Origin: CBDANO01 sp965197665
Lineage (GTDB): Bacteria > Chloroflexota > Dehalococcoidia > Lucifugimonadales > UBA3495
Length of the DNA: 64,000 bases
NCBI GenBank assembly: GCA_965197665.1
Contig: CBDANO010000005.1
Coordinates: 1,054,001 to 1,118,000, forward strand
Direction of reading: 5' to 3'
The notes under the pieces were generated by a model. That model searched no databases and was not told where the DNA came from. It saw nothing but the letters and a program-made list of their open reading frames with translations. Position numbers and translations under genes: made by a program. Below, piece after piece: positions 53,374 to 62,365 of this stretch (the first letter of the stretch is position 1; the number at the start of each line of letters is the position of its first letter).

Positions 53374-54489
53374 GTGACCGGGATGATCGAACCTTATCGG
53401 GCGGACCACGTGGGCAGCTTATTGCGTCCTCCCCAGGTCCTAGCGGCCCACAAGAGATACGAGCAAGGCGCGATGGGACTGGAGGAGCTGCGCGAGATTG
53501 AAGACGCCGCCGTCGCGGGCGCCCTGGCATTGCAGCGGGAAGCCGGCGTGGACGTGTTCACCGACGGGGAGTACCGCCGGTCCTCGTTTCTCAGCGGCCC
53601 GGCCCAGTGGTTGGAAGGGTTCGCTCCCCCGGCCGAGTCATTCATGCGGCAATGGCACGGGCCCGGCGGGGGCTTGGTACCCACCAGGGTGCAAGTGGTA
53701 GCGGGGAAGCTCACCCCAAAGGGCCGCTTCACCGCTCACGAGACCGCCTATATGAAAGAACACTCACCGGGTCCGATAAAGGTGACCATGCCCAGTCCCA
53801 GCATGTTGGGCTACGGCGGATTCAAGGACGGCGTGACCGACCGGACCTACAGGACCCGTTCCGAGATGCTCCAAGACTTAGCTCGCTTGATCAACAACGA
53901 ACTCCGGGCCGTGGTCGACGAAGGCATCCCCTACGTACAGTTGGACGCGCCCAGCTACGCCACGAGGTTCTTCGGCGAAGACCGCCGCCGGGAGCTTCAA
54001 GCCCAAGGAGTCGACGTCGAGGCGGAACTGGAGGAATTCTTGGCCGCCGACAACGCCTGCCTGAGGGGCGTCAAAGGCCATGGGGTTACGGTAGCGGTCC
54101 ACCTCTGCCGGGGTAATCACCGGAGCCGCTGGCAAACTGAGGGGGCCTACGACCCCATTGCCGAGAAGCTGTTCGGAAGCTTGCAAGTTGATAGGTACCT
54201 GCTAGAGTACGACACGCCGCGCAGCGGCAGTTTCCGGCCGCTGCGGTTCGTGCCGCCGGGAAAGACGGTGGTGTTGGGGTTGATCACGACCAAGGACGGG
54301 ACCCTGGAATCTCAGGACTCGCTGCTGAAGCGGGTAGATGAAGCTTCCGAGTACGTCCCGCTAGAGAATTTGGCTATCAGCCCCCAGTGCGGCTTCGCCT
54401 CCATCAGCACCGGCAATTTACTCTCTTGGGACGATCAGCGAAGGAAGCTGGAGTCGGTTGCCCAAGTTGCCCGCAGAATCTGGGGCTAG
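53374..54489 (+). CDS. MetE C-terminal-like methyltransferase (cobalamin-independent)
   Basis: A 371-residue single-barrel protein of the methionine synthase II (COG0620) type: YRADHVGSLLRPPQVLAAH, DGEYRRSSFLSGP, IPYVQLDAPSYA, and zinc ligands in VAVHLCRGNHRSRW, LLEYDTPRSG and ISPQCGFAS. It lacks the N-terminal half of true MetE, so it probably transfers methyl or alkyl groups between thiols or other acceptors rather than using methyl-folate alone. GTG 53374 is used here; ATG 53383 is possible. Confidence 0.87.
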   Translation: MTGMIEPYRADHVGSLLRPPQVLAAHKRYEQGAMGLEELREIEDAAVAGALALQREAGVDVFTDGEYRRSSFLSGPAQWLEGFAPPAESFMRQWHGPGGGLVPTRVQVVAGKLTPKGRFTAHETAYMKEHSPGPIKVTMPSPSMLGYGGFKDGVTDRTYRTRSEMLQDLARLINNELRAVVDEGIPYVQLDAPSYATRFFGEDRRRELQAQGVDVEAELEEFLAADNACLRGVKGHGVTVAVHLCRGNHRSRWQTEGAYDPIAEKLFGSLQVDRYLLEYDTPRSGSFRPLRFVPPGKTVVLGLITTKDGTLESQDSLLKRVDEASEYVPLENLAISPQCGFASISTGNLLSWDDQRRKLESVAQVARRIWG

Positions 54490-54532
54490 GGGCCGCTGTA
54501 CCCTCGCCGCAGCTGCCCCTAGAACCCCCAGC

Positions 54533-54670
54533 TAACCCGGCGTGCAAGTTTTTCCGGCTGGGGATAAGATTGCCGATGCAATAACGTTGCCGCCCGGCAT
54601 AATCTGCCTTGGACGAGAGGACCGAAGGGTAATTGGCCCGCCGACGGCGGGCCAATTACTATCTTTCTTT
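54533..54670 (+). terminator. MITE copy F with strong terminator-like hairpin
   Basis: The left module (TAACCCGGCGTGCAAGTTTT, GGGATAAGATTGCCGATGCA, ATAACGTTG) leads to a 14-bp perfect stem GTAATTGGCCCGCC (54629-54642) with its complement (54646-54659), loop GAC, then TATCTTTCTTT. After the MetE-like gene it can serve as an intrinsic terminator, although the same hairpin elsewhere is not at a gene end. Confidence 0.7.
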
Positions 54671-54708
54671 ACTGGCTTTCTTTAGGGAGCGGGCCGAACG
54701 AGTTCCCC

Positions 54709-56010
54709 GTGCGCCAGTTGGGTCGAACTGCCGAGGCCTCCGGCCCCCGGCAGTTCGACTTGATCTACCCGGCTACTCCAGAAGGGACATGGCTTTTGGA
54801 AGGGCAACCTAGCAACCAGGACACTACTAAGGACCTCACGAGCAGCGCCTACCGGTTCGTTATCGCCGGGCTCATCCTCCTAGTCAACCTGGCGTTGGGC
54901 TTGAACCTTTTCAACGCTTCTCCCTTATTCCCGCTGATCATCGAGGACTACTCGATCAGCCGGGCCACTGCCGGACTAATGGTGACGCTGGCGTTGCTGA
55001 TAGCCGCCGGCTTTGGCCTCCCCGGCAGTGTGATCATTGCCCGGATGGGGACCAGACGGGCGTTTATGATCGGCTGGGCCCTGTTGAGCCTGCTTGTGGT
55101 CTCGGCATGGGTCCCCAATTTCGCCACCATGCTGGTGTTGAGAGTTGCCTACGGGCTTGCCATCGCTCTCCTCTTCACCGCCACGGCCCCGCTGATGATG
55201 CAGTGGTTCAAACCCAGGCAAATCCTGATGATGAACAGCATCAGCTCGGCGGTGTTCAACCTGGGCATCGCTGTGGCGGTGGTCACGGCGGCGCCCCTAT
55301 CCGGCGCGGTTGGCTGGCCCAAAGCGTTGAGCGTGTTTGGCGCCATCGGCGTCGTGGGGGCTTTGGCTTGGTTCCTCTTGGGCAGCCCAGCAAGTCAAGC
55401 CCGCCGCATGGTCCCCATAGTGAGCCGGCGGGCGCTGTGGGAAGTCGTCTCCAACCGGACCATCATCCTGCTGGTTGCTGCCGACGCGGGCGCTTTCTTC
55501 CAATACACCGCTCTTACCACCTGGCTGCCCAGTTTCTTCAACGAGTCCAGGGGCTTGTCTCTGAACCAAGCCGGTTTCATTACCGGTCTTTTGCCCTTCA
55601 TCGGTATCTTCGCGGTGCTGCTGGGAGGGTTCTTGCCGGTCCGGCCCGGCTCCAAGAAAATGATCTTCCTAGCATCCGGCGTCATGGTGGTCTTGGGCGG
55701 ACCCGGGGCGTTCTTGTTCAGCAACCTGGGCGGTATCTACGTCTCAGTAATAGTCCTGGGTATCGGTTCCTTTCTGTATCTTCCGACGCTCATGTCATGG
55801 CCCATGGAAATGCCCGGAATGACACCTGAGAAGGTCGCCGTAGTCTGGGGCCTGATCGTCACCGTCGTCGGTTTCGGGAGCTTTCTATCGCCCCTTCTGG
55901 TCGGCGGGCTGCGAAACGTTTCCGGAAGTTTCTTGCCGGGATTCATTATTTGCGCCGCGGCTTCCTCAGCCTTGATCGGCGCGTCGGTCCTGCTGCCGGG
56001 GCGTCACTAA
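54709..56010 (+). CDS. MFS transporter
   Basis: A 433-residue major-facilitator protein. After a ~45-residue hydrophilic N-terminus come 12 hydrophobic helices, beginning FVIAGLILLVNLALGLNLF. ARMGTRRAFMIGWALLSLLV is the conserved helix 2-3 loop. No substrate is indicated. GTG 54709 has no good ribosome site and the real start may be about 30-40 codons later, near the first helix. It lies downstream of the hairpin element. Confidence 0.85.
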   Translation: MRQLGRTAEASGPRQFDLIYPATPEGTWLLEGQPSNQDTTKDLTSSAYRFVIAGLILLVNLALGLNLFNASPLFPLIIEDYSISRATAGLMVTLALLIAAGFGLPGSVIIARMGTRRAFMIGWALLSLLVVSAWVPNFATMLVLRVAYGLAIALLFTATAPLMMQWFKPRQILMMNSISSAVFNLGIAVAVVTAAPLSGAVGWPKALSVFGAIGVVGALAWFLLGSPASQARRMVPIVSRRALWEVVSNRTIILLVAADAGAFFQYTALTTWLPSFFNESRGLSLNQAGFITGLLPFIGIFAVLLGGFLPVRPGSKKMIFLASGVMVVLGGPGAFLFSNLGGIYVSVIVLGIGSFLYLPTLMSWPMEMPGMTPEKVAVVWGLIVTVVGFGSFLSPLLVGGLRNVSGSFLPGFIICAAASSALIGASVLLPGRH

Positions 56011-56238
56011 GGCGCCAGGATTGACAACCCCTACCTTCACGAGTAATTTTAAGGCCGCCGCGGTTAGCCCCCGAGTCCACCGGTCTTGCCGCGCCGTCCC
56101 GCGGGAGTTGATACGGACTGAGTCCAGCTAACCCGATGGCGGGGTGACTGCTGTCCCTGAAAGCCTTGCGTTAAAGAAACACCGGGCAGCGAAACACTCC
56201 GTGAATTGAACCGATGAATTGAAGAGGAGGGAGCCGGC

Positions 56239-57411
56239 ATGGGTGTGCAGCCTTTAGATATTCAGCCTTACAGGGTGCACGTTTCCGACGAGATTCTCGA
56301 GGACCTGAGGGATAGGCTGGCTCACACCCGCTGGTCCGATGAGATTCCCGGCGCGGAATGGGACTACGGAACCAACTTGGCCTACCTCAAAGAGCTCGTG
56401 GCCTACTGGCAAGACGCCTTCGACTGGCGGGCCCAAGAGGAACGCATCAACTCCCTCGCTCATTTCCGGACTACGGTTGACGGCTTAGGAATCCACTTTG
56501 TCCAACAACGGGGCAAAGGGCCAAGTCCCATGCCCTTGGTCATCACCCACGGATGGCCGGGCTCCTTCTTCGAGATGCACAAGATCCTGCCCCTGTTGAC
56601 CGACCCCGGGAGCCACGGCGGAGACCCGGCCGATTCCTTCGACGTGGTGGTCCCTTCTATGCCGGGCTACGGCTTCTCGGACCGTACCTCCCAACGGGGC
56701 ATGCACGTGATGAGAATCTCGGATCTATGGGCCAAGTTGATGACGAAAGGGCTGTCCTACGACCGGTTCGGCGCCCAAGGCGGCGACTGGGGCGCCAGCG
56801 TGACGGCCTACCTGGGCTTGGCCTACCCCCAGCATTTGATCGGGATACACGTGACCTCCATGGTCCGGCCAACCCCCTACCTTGGCCCCGGGTCCCGGGA
56901 GCTAACGGAGGTCGAAAAGGGGCACTTGAAGCAGCGGGAAGATTGGCTGGCGGCCGAGGGCGGCTATTCCCACATTCAAGGCACCAAGCCCCAAACCCTA
57001 GCCTACGGGTTGAACGATTCTCCGGCCGGACTGGCGGCTTGGATCGTCGAGAAGTACCGCACTTGGAGCGACTGCGCCGGGGACGTGGAAAAGCGCTTCA
57101 CCAAAGACGAGTTGCTCACTACCGTCATGATTTACTGGGCGACCCAGACGATCAACTCGTCCACCCGCCTCTACTACGAGACCCTGCGCCATCCTTGGGA
57201 GATGAAGCGGGAGGAGCGCATCCAGGTACCGTCGGCCATGGCGGTGTTTCCCAAGGAATTGAGCCGCCCGCCCCGGGAGTGGGGCGAGCGTTCGTTCAAC
57301 GTGCAGCGGTGGACCGAAATGCCCCGAGGCGGGCACTTCGCCGCTCTGGAAGAGCCGGAGCTACTGGCTGAAGATATTCGTTCCTTCTTCCGCCCTCTCA
57401 GGGAGCGTTGA
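56239..57411 (+). CDS. Epoxide hydrolase (EHN / microsomal type)
   Basis: A 390-residue alpha/beta hydrolase. The N-terminal EHN domain (residues ~6-115) has DRLAHTRWSDEIPGAEWDYG. The oxyanion motif is VITHGWPGSFFEMH; the nucleophile Asp is in AQGGDWGASVTAYLG; the base His is in MPRGGHFAALEEPELLAEDI. It hydrolyses epoxides to diols. GAGGAGGG precedes the ATG. The stop codon is the first base block of a dispersed repeat. Confidence 0.93.
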   Translation: MGVQPLDIQPYRVHVSDEILEDLRDRLAHTRWSDEIPGAEWDYGTNLAYLKELVAYWQDAFDWRAQEERINSLAHFRTTVDGLGIHFVQQRGKGPSPMPLVITHGWPGSFFEMHKILPLLTDPGSHGGDPADSFDVVVPSMPGYGFSDRTSQRGMHVMRISDLWAKLMTKGLSYDRFGAQGGDWGASVTAYLGLAYPQHLIGIHVTSMVRPTPYLGPGSRELTEVEKGHLKQREDWLAAEGGYSHIQGTKPQTLAYGLNDSPAGLAAWIVEKYRTWSDCAGDVEKRFTKDELLTTVMIYWATQTINSSTRLYYETLRHPWEMKREERIQVPSAMAVFPKELSRPPREWGERSFNVQRWTEMPRGGHFAALEEPELLAEDIRSFFRPLRER

Positions 57412-57545
57412 AAAAGTCCCCTCTCCCAAGTGGGCGAGGGCAGGGTGAGGGCGATTCCCGGCGCGGCCAAAACGAACAGCCGCAACCACCCCGCCGCGGT
57501 AGATCAACGTGTAGGGGCGGGTTTGAAACCCGCCCCTTAAGAGAC
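57408..57545. repeat. Intergenic repeats after the epoxide hydrolase
   Basis: TTGAAAAAGTCCCCTCTCCC, then GAGGGCAGGGTGAGGGCGAT, matches the 23.4 kb repeat. A palindrome GTAGGGGCGGGTTTGAAACC, then CGCCCCT (57511-57537) is related to the palindrome in the 20.9 kb tandem units. Confidence 0.7.
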
Positions 57546-57596
57546 TAGAGGGGGCCACCCCCAGGGCGGTTAAACGTTCAAGCCGCCGCCCCGCGA

Positions 57597-58334
57597 TTAT
57601 CTTAGGTGCTTGTCGTAGAACACCATTACCCGGTGCCACATGTCCTGGGCCGCCGCCGCTTGATAGCTGGGGCGGTAGTCGGCAAAGAATGCGTGCCCGG
57701 CGTTGGGGTACATCCGGAACTCGTAGGTCTTGTTGTGCTTGTCCAGTTCCTCTTGCATCCGCTCGGCATGGGCCGGAGACGGGTTGGGGTCGTCCTCTCC
57801 GAAGGTGGCCAGAAGGGGACACGACAGGGTCGGGATCATGTCTATGGGAGAGACCGGGCGGGACTCGGTGTGCTCATCCTGGATTATGAACCCGCCGGCC
57901 GAGTCCACGGCCGCGTCGATGTTACTGCTCTTGCAGGCCGTAATCAGGGTGTACCTGCCCCCAGAGCAAAAGCCGATGATGCCCACTTTACCGTTGCAAT
58001 GGGCCTGCCCCTTGAGAAACCGGGCGGCGGCGTCCAAGTCGCCCACGGCGCGGGCGTCCGGCGACGCGAACATCTTTTGGATCACTTGGTCCATGTTATC
58101 AGGATCGGGCGCCCCTTCCCTGGTATACAGTTCCGGCGCTATCGCCAGGTAACCTTGGGCCGCAAAGCGGCGCGCGACGTCTTTGATGTGCTCCACCAAT
58201 CCGAAGGCTTCCGGGGTCACAATTACTCCAGGGTAGTAGCCGGGCGCCTCGGGGCGGCTAAAGTAGGCGTCGATCATCGCCCCTTCATGGCCTGGGTACT
58301 GCATTGATTCAGACTTTATGGCCTGTGGTCGCAT
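57597..58334 (-). CDS. Dienelactone hydrolase family protein
   Basis: A 245-residue dienelactone-hydrolase-type enzyme. The nucleophile Cys is in GKVGIIGFCSGGRYTLI, the Asp in TFGEDDPNPSPAHAE, and the His in YPNAGHAFFADYRPSY. It hydrolyses enol lactones or related esters. AAAGGAG precedes the ATG. It converges with the epoxide hydrolase, across a repeat-filled 185-base gap. Confidence 0.92.
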   Translation of the reverse strand: MRPQAIKSESMQYPGHEGAMIDAYFSRPEAPGYYPGVIVTPEAFGLVEHIKDVARRFAAQGYLAIAPELYTREGAPDPDNMDQVIQKMFASPDARAVGDLDAAARFLKGQAHCNGKVGIIGFCSGGRYTLITACKSSNIDAAVDSAGGFIIQDEHTESRPVSPIDMIPTLSCPLLATFGEDDPNPSPAHAERMQEELDKHNKTYEFRMYPNAGHAFFADYRPSYQAAAAQDMWHRVMVFYDKHLR

Positions 58335-58529
58335 GAGTTCACTCCTTTAATCTACTAGCGCCGGCACCCCCAGGACCCGCCCGTGGGGGTAACTCCTTGG
58401 GAACCGGTCCTCGCAACGCTCGGTGCGGCGCTTCCGGTCTGGCTGGACTCCCGCCTATTTTGCCCGATATGGCCGCCGGTGGCAACCGGCGCTCGACTCC
58501 GGACGGCCCTGAAATCAATCGAGAGGCGG

Positions 58530-59360
58530 CTATTGGCCCCCCTTCTCAGGACGCCACCAGACCAAGCCGGGTCTCAAGGGCTGGGACCCTCGGATGATAA
58601 ACGTACCGCCGGTTTCTTCCAACAGGTCCTCCAACAACTCCTCCAGACGCGCCGCTTGGGGTGTTCCGGGGGTCAAATACAAGCGGTCGGTTAGCTGCTC
58701 GAGGGCCTGCCGGCGATCGTCGAAGCCCCGGGGCGGCTGGGTTGGCAGCATTTCCAGGTGGAACTCTATTCCCAGTTGGGAGAGCACGTCTTGGAGTTCC
58801 GGAAGGCTGGCCAGGGGCAGGCGCTCCTCGCCGTGGACCTGCTTCCACAGATCGTAGGTCTGGGATTGGGGAGGGGCTTGGAACAACACTACCAGGACCC
58901 GCTGGCGGGCATGGGCTTCCAGCTTCCTGAGGAATTGCTCAATTTCCCGGACGACGTACAACACGTGGACGCATATGACCAGGTCGGCCGGCCCTACTTG
59001 CGCCTGTTCCCAGGTCGATTCCACCAAGGATAGGTTCTGTATGGAGAACTCCGAGGTCTGCTGCCTAAGAACGGCGCCCATGCTGGCCGACGGCTCGACA
59101 GCAACCACGCGGCGGCAACGCAAAGCCAGGGGAAGGGCCAGCCGGCCGGCGCCGGCCCCAACGTCCAGCACCGTACTTTGGGGCGTCACCTCCTCTAGCA
59201 GACGGTTGACCAAGCCGTCATCGGAACGCCGCGGGTCTGCTTTGAATTGCTGGGCATAGGGCTGCCAATGGTCCGTAGGAGGAGGGACGTTCCCGCGCAT
59301 CCTTTCAGACTGGGCGTGCTCGGTTTCTACCATTCGGTTCCAACGTTGAGTTGCCAGCAT
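58530..59360 (-). CDS. Class I SAM-dependent methyltransferase
   Basis: A 276-residue methyltransferase. SAM motif I is VLDVGAGAGRLALPLALRCR, followed by an acidic VVAVEPSASM and VGPADLVICVHVLYVVREIE. The C-terminal 100 residues (DRRQALEQLTDRLYLTPGTP) are family-specific. No substrate is indicated. The 170-base gap to the dienelactone hydrolase gene and 274-base gap upstream show no gene. Confidence 0.85.
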   Translation of the reverse strand: MLATQRWNRMVETEHAQSERMRGNVPPPTDHWQPYAQQFKADPRRSDDGLVNRLLEEVTPQSTVLDVGAGAGRLALPLALRCRRVVAVEPSASMGAVLRQQTSEFSIQNLSLVESTWEQAQVGPADLVICVHVLYVVREIEQFLRKLEAHARQRVLVVLFQAPPQSQTYDLWKQVHGEERLPLASLPELQDVLSQLGIEFHLEMLPTQPPRGFDDRRQALEQLTDRLYLTPGTPQAARLEELLEDLLEETGGTFIIRGSQPLRPGLVWWRPEKGGQ

Positions 59361-59634
59361 CAGCGTTTCCCTCTCGTAAGGCGCCGTAAGGATCTTGATA
59401 GTTTAAGCCATTTTCCTCAAGTCCATATCCCGTAAGCATTGAAAAAGCGTGGAACACCCGCCGAGTCCACCTGCAAAAATTCCAATTTAGGAACCGCCAA
59501 AACCCCTGTTTAGCAAATTGCTGCGGGGGAATCCTATTTAGGCAGTGGGAGGGACTGATTGGTAATATAATCGACCGGGATATGTTGGCCCGCTTCAGGT
59601 CTCGAAACGGGAACGCCCCGACCCCCAAGTTATA

Positions 59635-61035
59635 TTGATGATCATATCAGCTAACAATGTTAGCCTCCTCATTACAGCCCTTCTCATCGCTGCCCTGGCA
59701 TCTTGCGGCGGCTCTAAGACATCCACTGCAGGCCCCCCGGCCACGGCGACGCGGAGTGGGGCGGGAACCGCCGCGGCTCCAACGATTGAGGGCCCGGTGG
59801 TCCAACCCCGGCCTACCGATGCGACGACGCCAAGCGTTGCTCCCACCATCAACACCCCGGTCCGGCCAACGTCCGGCCCGGGGTCAACTCTAAGTTCACC
59901 GCCCGCATCAACGCCCGCCTCGGGGGCCATAGCGGCGCCCACGCCGTTGCCGCTGCGGCCCCTGGAGATTGAGCGGGTATTCCCAAACCTCCAGTTCAGC
60001 CGGTTGACCAACTTGGTCCAACCCGATGAGGACGCGGACAGGCTCTTCGTAACCGAGCAAAGCGGACACATTTTCGTTTTTCCCAATCAGCAAGACGCTC
60101 CCCAAGCGTCTCTGTTCTTGGACCTCAGTTCTCAGGTCAATGAAGGCCACAATGAAGAAGGACTGCTGGGGCTGGCCTTCGACCCCGATTTTCGAAGCAA
60201 CGGTTACTTCTACGTATACTATTCCGCGGCAACCCCCCGGCGTTCGGTAATATCCAGGTTTTCGGCCGGCAGGACCGACCCCAACACAGCGGACGCCGAC
60301 AGTGAGCTAATCATCATGGAAATTCCCCAACCCGCCGGTAACCACAACGGCGGGCAGTTAGCTTTTGGGCCCGACGGCTACCTGTACGCAGGCTTGGGCG
60401 ACGGCGGCGAGAGCGGAGACCGCTTCGGAAACGGGCAAAATCCGGCGACCCTCTTGGGCTCGATTCTGCGAATCGACGTTGCCGCCGCTTCAGAGAATGA
60501 GAGGTACCGTGTTCCCGAGGATAATCCCTTTGTGGGGGCGGGTGAAGCTCGGCCCGAGGTCTGGGTCTACGGACTGCGTAACCCTTGGCGTTTTTCCTTC
60601 GACACCCAAAGCGGCCGGTTGTGGGCGGCGGACGTCGGTCAAAACAGCTGGGAGGAAATAGACCTGATAGAGAAAGGGCTGAACTACGGCTGGAACGTCA
60701 TGGAGGGGGCTCACTGCTTTTCACCCGGGACCGGGTGCAACGAGACCGGGCTTCAATTGCCCGCGGCGGAATACAGCACCTGGGAAGGATGCTCGGTTAC
60801 CGGCGGTTACGTGTACCGGGGCACCGCGTTGCCCTCCCTATTCGGTGCGTACGTCTTCGGCGATTTTTGCTCGGGGAAGATTTGGGGCATCAGGTTCGAC
60901 GGGCAATCGGTGACCGAATCCATGCTCCTAGTTGACTCCGACTTGCAGATTACTTCCTTTGGCGTAGACCGGGCGGGAAACCTCTACGTCGTCTCTCGGA
61001 ACCAAGGAGTCTACCGTTTCGCCCCCGATAACTAG
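59635..61035 (+). CDS. PQQ-type aldose/sorbosone dehydrogenase-like lipoprotein
   Basis: A 466-residue exported lipoprotein. The signal peptide ends at a lipobox ALASC (Cys about residue 24). A Pro/Thr/Ser-rich linker runs to about 105, then a six-bladed propeller of the glucose/sorbosone dehydrogenase family: GNHNGGQLAFGPDGYLYAGL, WVYGLRNPWRFSFDTQSGRL, VTGGYVYRGTALPSLFGAYV. Such enzymes oxidise sugars outside the membrane using PQQ, though some members lack a cofactor. Start has no clear ribosome site. Confidence 0.88.
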   Translation: MMIISANNVSLLITALLIAALASCGGSKTSTAGPPATATRSGAGTAAAPTIEGPVVQPRPTDATTPSVAPTINTPVRPTSGPGSTLSSPPASTPASGAIAAPTPLPLRPLEIERVFPNLQFSRLTNLVQPDEDADRLFVTEQSGHIFVFPNQQDAPQASLFLDLSSQVNEGHNEEGLLGLAFDPDFRSNGYFYVYYSAATPRRSVISRFSAGRTDPNTADADSELIIMEIPQPAGNHNGGQLAFGPDGYLYAGLGDGGESGDRFGNGQNPATLLGSILRIDVAAASENERYRVPEDNPFVGAGEARPEVWVYGLRNPWRFSFDTQSGRLWAADVGQNSWEEIDLIEKGLNYGWNVMEGAHCFSPGTGCNETGLQLPAAEYSTWEGCSVTGGYVYRGTALPSLFGAYVFGDFCSGKIWGIRFDGQSVTESMLLVDSDLQITSFGVDRAGNLYVVSRNQGVYRFAPDN

Positions 61036-61269
61036 GCGGGCCGACCAATGTTCGAATATACCGAAGACACCGGAGTCCAACCTGTCATTCCGTCCCGCGT
61101 ATCACGTAGGGGCGGGCATCGAGCCGGAATCCATAGTCTGAGTTCGGCTGCATAGTTGGTGGAACCGGCCTTCCCCAGTGCCGTATCGTCTCTGGACTCC
61201 GGCTTTCGCTGAAGAGGTGCGGGTTCGACGCCTAACGCGGTTGCCCTGACCATGCGGCCCCAGGGCCGG
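61036..61269. repeat. Degenerate intergenic repeats
   Basis: Fragments of the types seen elsewhere: CACGTAGGGGCGGGCATCGA, GGAATCC, and TCTGGACTCCGGCTTTCGCT near 61192-61211. No gene is visible. Confidence 0.5.
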
Positions 61270-61298
61270 TTGGCTGTGCCTCGAACCGAGGCTATAAT
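61270..61298 (+). promoter_or_regulatory. Promoter giving a near-leaderless transcript
   Basis: TTGGCT (61270-61275), 17-base spacer, TATAAT (61293-61298). Transcription would begin around 61304-61306, just before an ATG at 61309, leaving almost no leader. Confidence 0.55.
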
Positions 61299-61308
61299 GC
61301 CGCCAACT

Positions 61309-62340
61309 ATGCGGGCTTTGGTCTTGGAACAACCCGGCAGCCCTCCACGATTGACCGTTACCGAGGTACCGGACCCCGTACCCGGCCCGGGCGAGGCTCT
61401 GGTGCGGGTTGTGGCCTGCGGGCTGTGTCACCACGATTTGCTGGTTGCCAAGGGGCTGCTGCGGCGCGGGGTCAAGCCCGGGCTTATCCTGGGCCACGAG
61501 GTGTCGGGTGTCGTGAGCCAAGTAGGGCCGGAGGTCCGGCGGGTCAAACCCGGAGACCGGGTGGTAGCTATCCTGACCGACGCTTGCGGCCGGTGCGAGC
61601 GTTGCAGCCGGGGCCTTGAGCACCGCTGCGTCACCGGACAGGGCATTGGGCACACCCGCGACGGGGGCTTCGCGGAATACCTCGCGGTCTCGGAGTTCAG
61701 CCTGGTACCGGTACCCGACGCCCTCGATCTGCCATCCGCCGCCCTGCTCGCTTGCCCCATGGGAGTTGCTTTGCAGGGACTCCAAGCCGCCGCTCAAGTT
61801 CAACCCGGCGAGGTTGTCGTGGTGACGGGGGCCGGCGGCGGCTTGGGGGTCCACGCGTTGCAGTTTAGTGCCGCCCTCGGTTGCCGCACGCTGGCGGTGA
61901 CTTCGTCGCCGGAGAAAAGGGCCCGGTTGGAAGAACATGGAGCCAGTGAAGTCGTGGAGTGCGGGCCCTTGGACTTTAGCGAAATCGTCCGCGCCCTCAC
62001 GGAAGACCGGGGGGCCGACGCGGTGCTAGATACGGTGGGGTCCGCCCTCTTCCCGTCCACCTGGCTCAGCTTGGCCCAGTACGGGCGCTGGGTAATCCTG
62101 GGTGAAGTCGCGGGCGGCGCGATACGGCTGGACCCGGCTGAGGTGATTTTCCGCGACGCTCGAATCCTGGGTTCGAGCGGAGTATCACGAGACACAGTTA
62201 TCGAGGCGGGAGAGATGGTGTCCCGGGGCCTAGTCCGACCGGTCATCGAGGACGCGCTGTCCCTCGATGAAGCAGGCCATGCAATCGAATTGCTGGCCGG
62301 CCGCAGCGTGCTGGGGAGAATCGTTCTGACGCCGCCCTGA
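61309..62340 (+). CDS. Zinc-dependent alcohol dehydrogenase
   Basis: A ~343-residue medium-chain zinc dehydrogenase: VACGLCHHDLLVAKGLLRRG and LGHEVSGVVSQVGPEVRRVK for the catalytic zinc, CGRCERCSRGLEHRC for structural zinc, VVTGAGGGLGVHALQFSAAL for NAD(P). The frame is also open to ATG 61297, but that codon overlaps the -10 box, so ATG 61309 is preferred. The TGAGGGLG motif is the variant seen in quinone-reductase-like alcohol dehydrogenases. Substrate unknown. Confidence 0.87.
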   Translation: MRALVLEQPGSPPRLTVTEVPDPVPGPGEALVRVVACGLCHHDLLVAKGLLRRGVKPGLILGHEVSGVVSQVGPEVRRVKPGDRVVAILTDACGRCERCSRGLEHRCVTGQGIGHTRDGGFAEYLAVSEFSLVPVPDALDLPSAALLACPMGVALQGLQAAAQVQPGEVVVVTGAGGGLGVHALQFSAALGCRTLAVTSSPEKRARLEEHGASEVVECGPLDFSEIVRALTEDRGADAVLDTVGSALFPSTWLSLAQYGRWVILGEVAGGAIRLDPAEVIFRDARILGSSGVSRDTVIEAGEMVSRGLVRPVIEDALSLDEAGHAIELLAGRSVLGRIVLTPP

Positions 62341-62365
62341 GGGGAGGGTCCGCCGGGCGGCCGGC

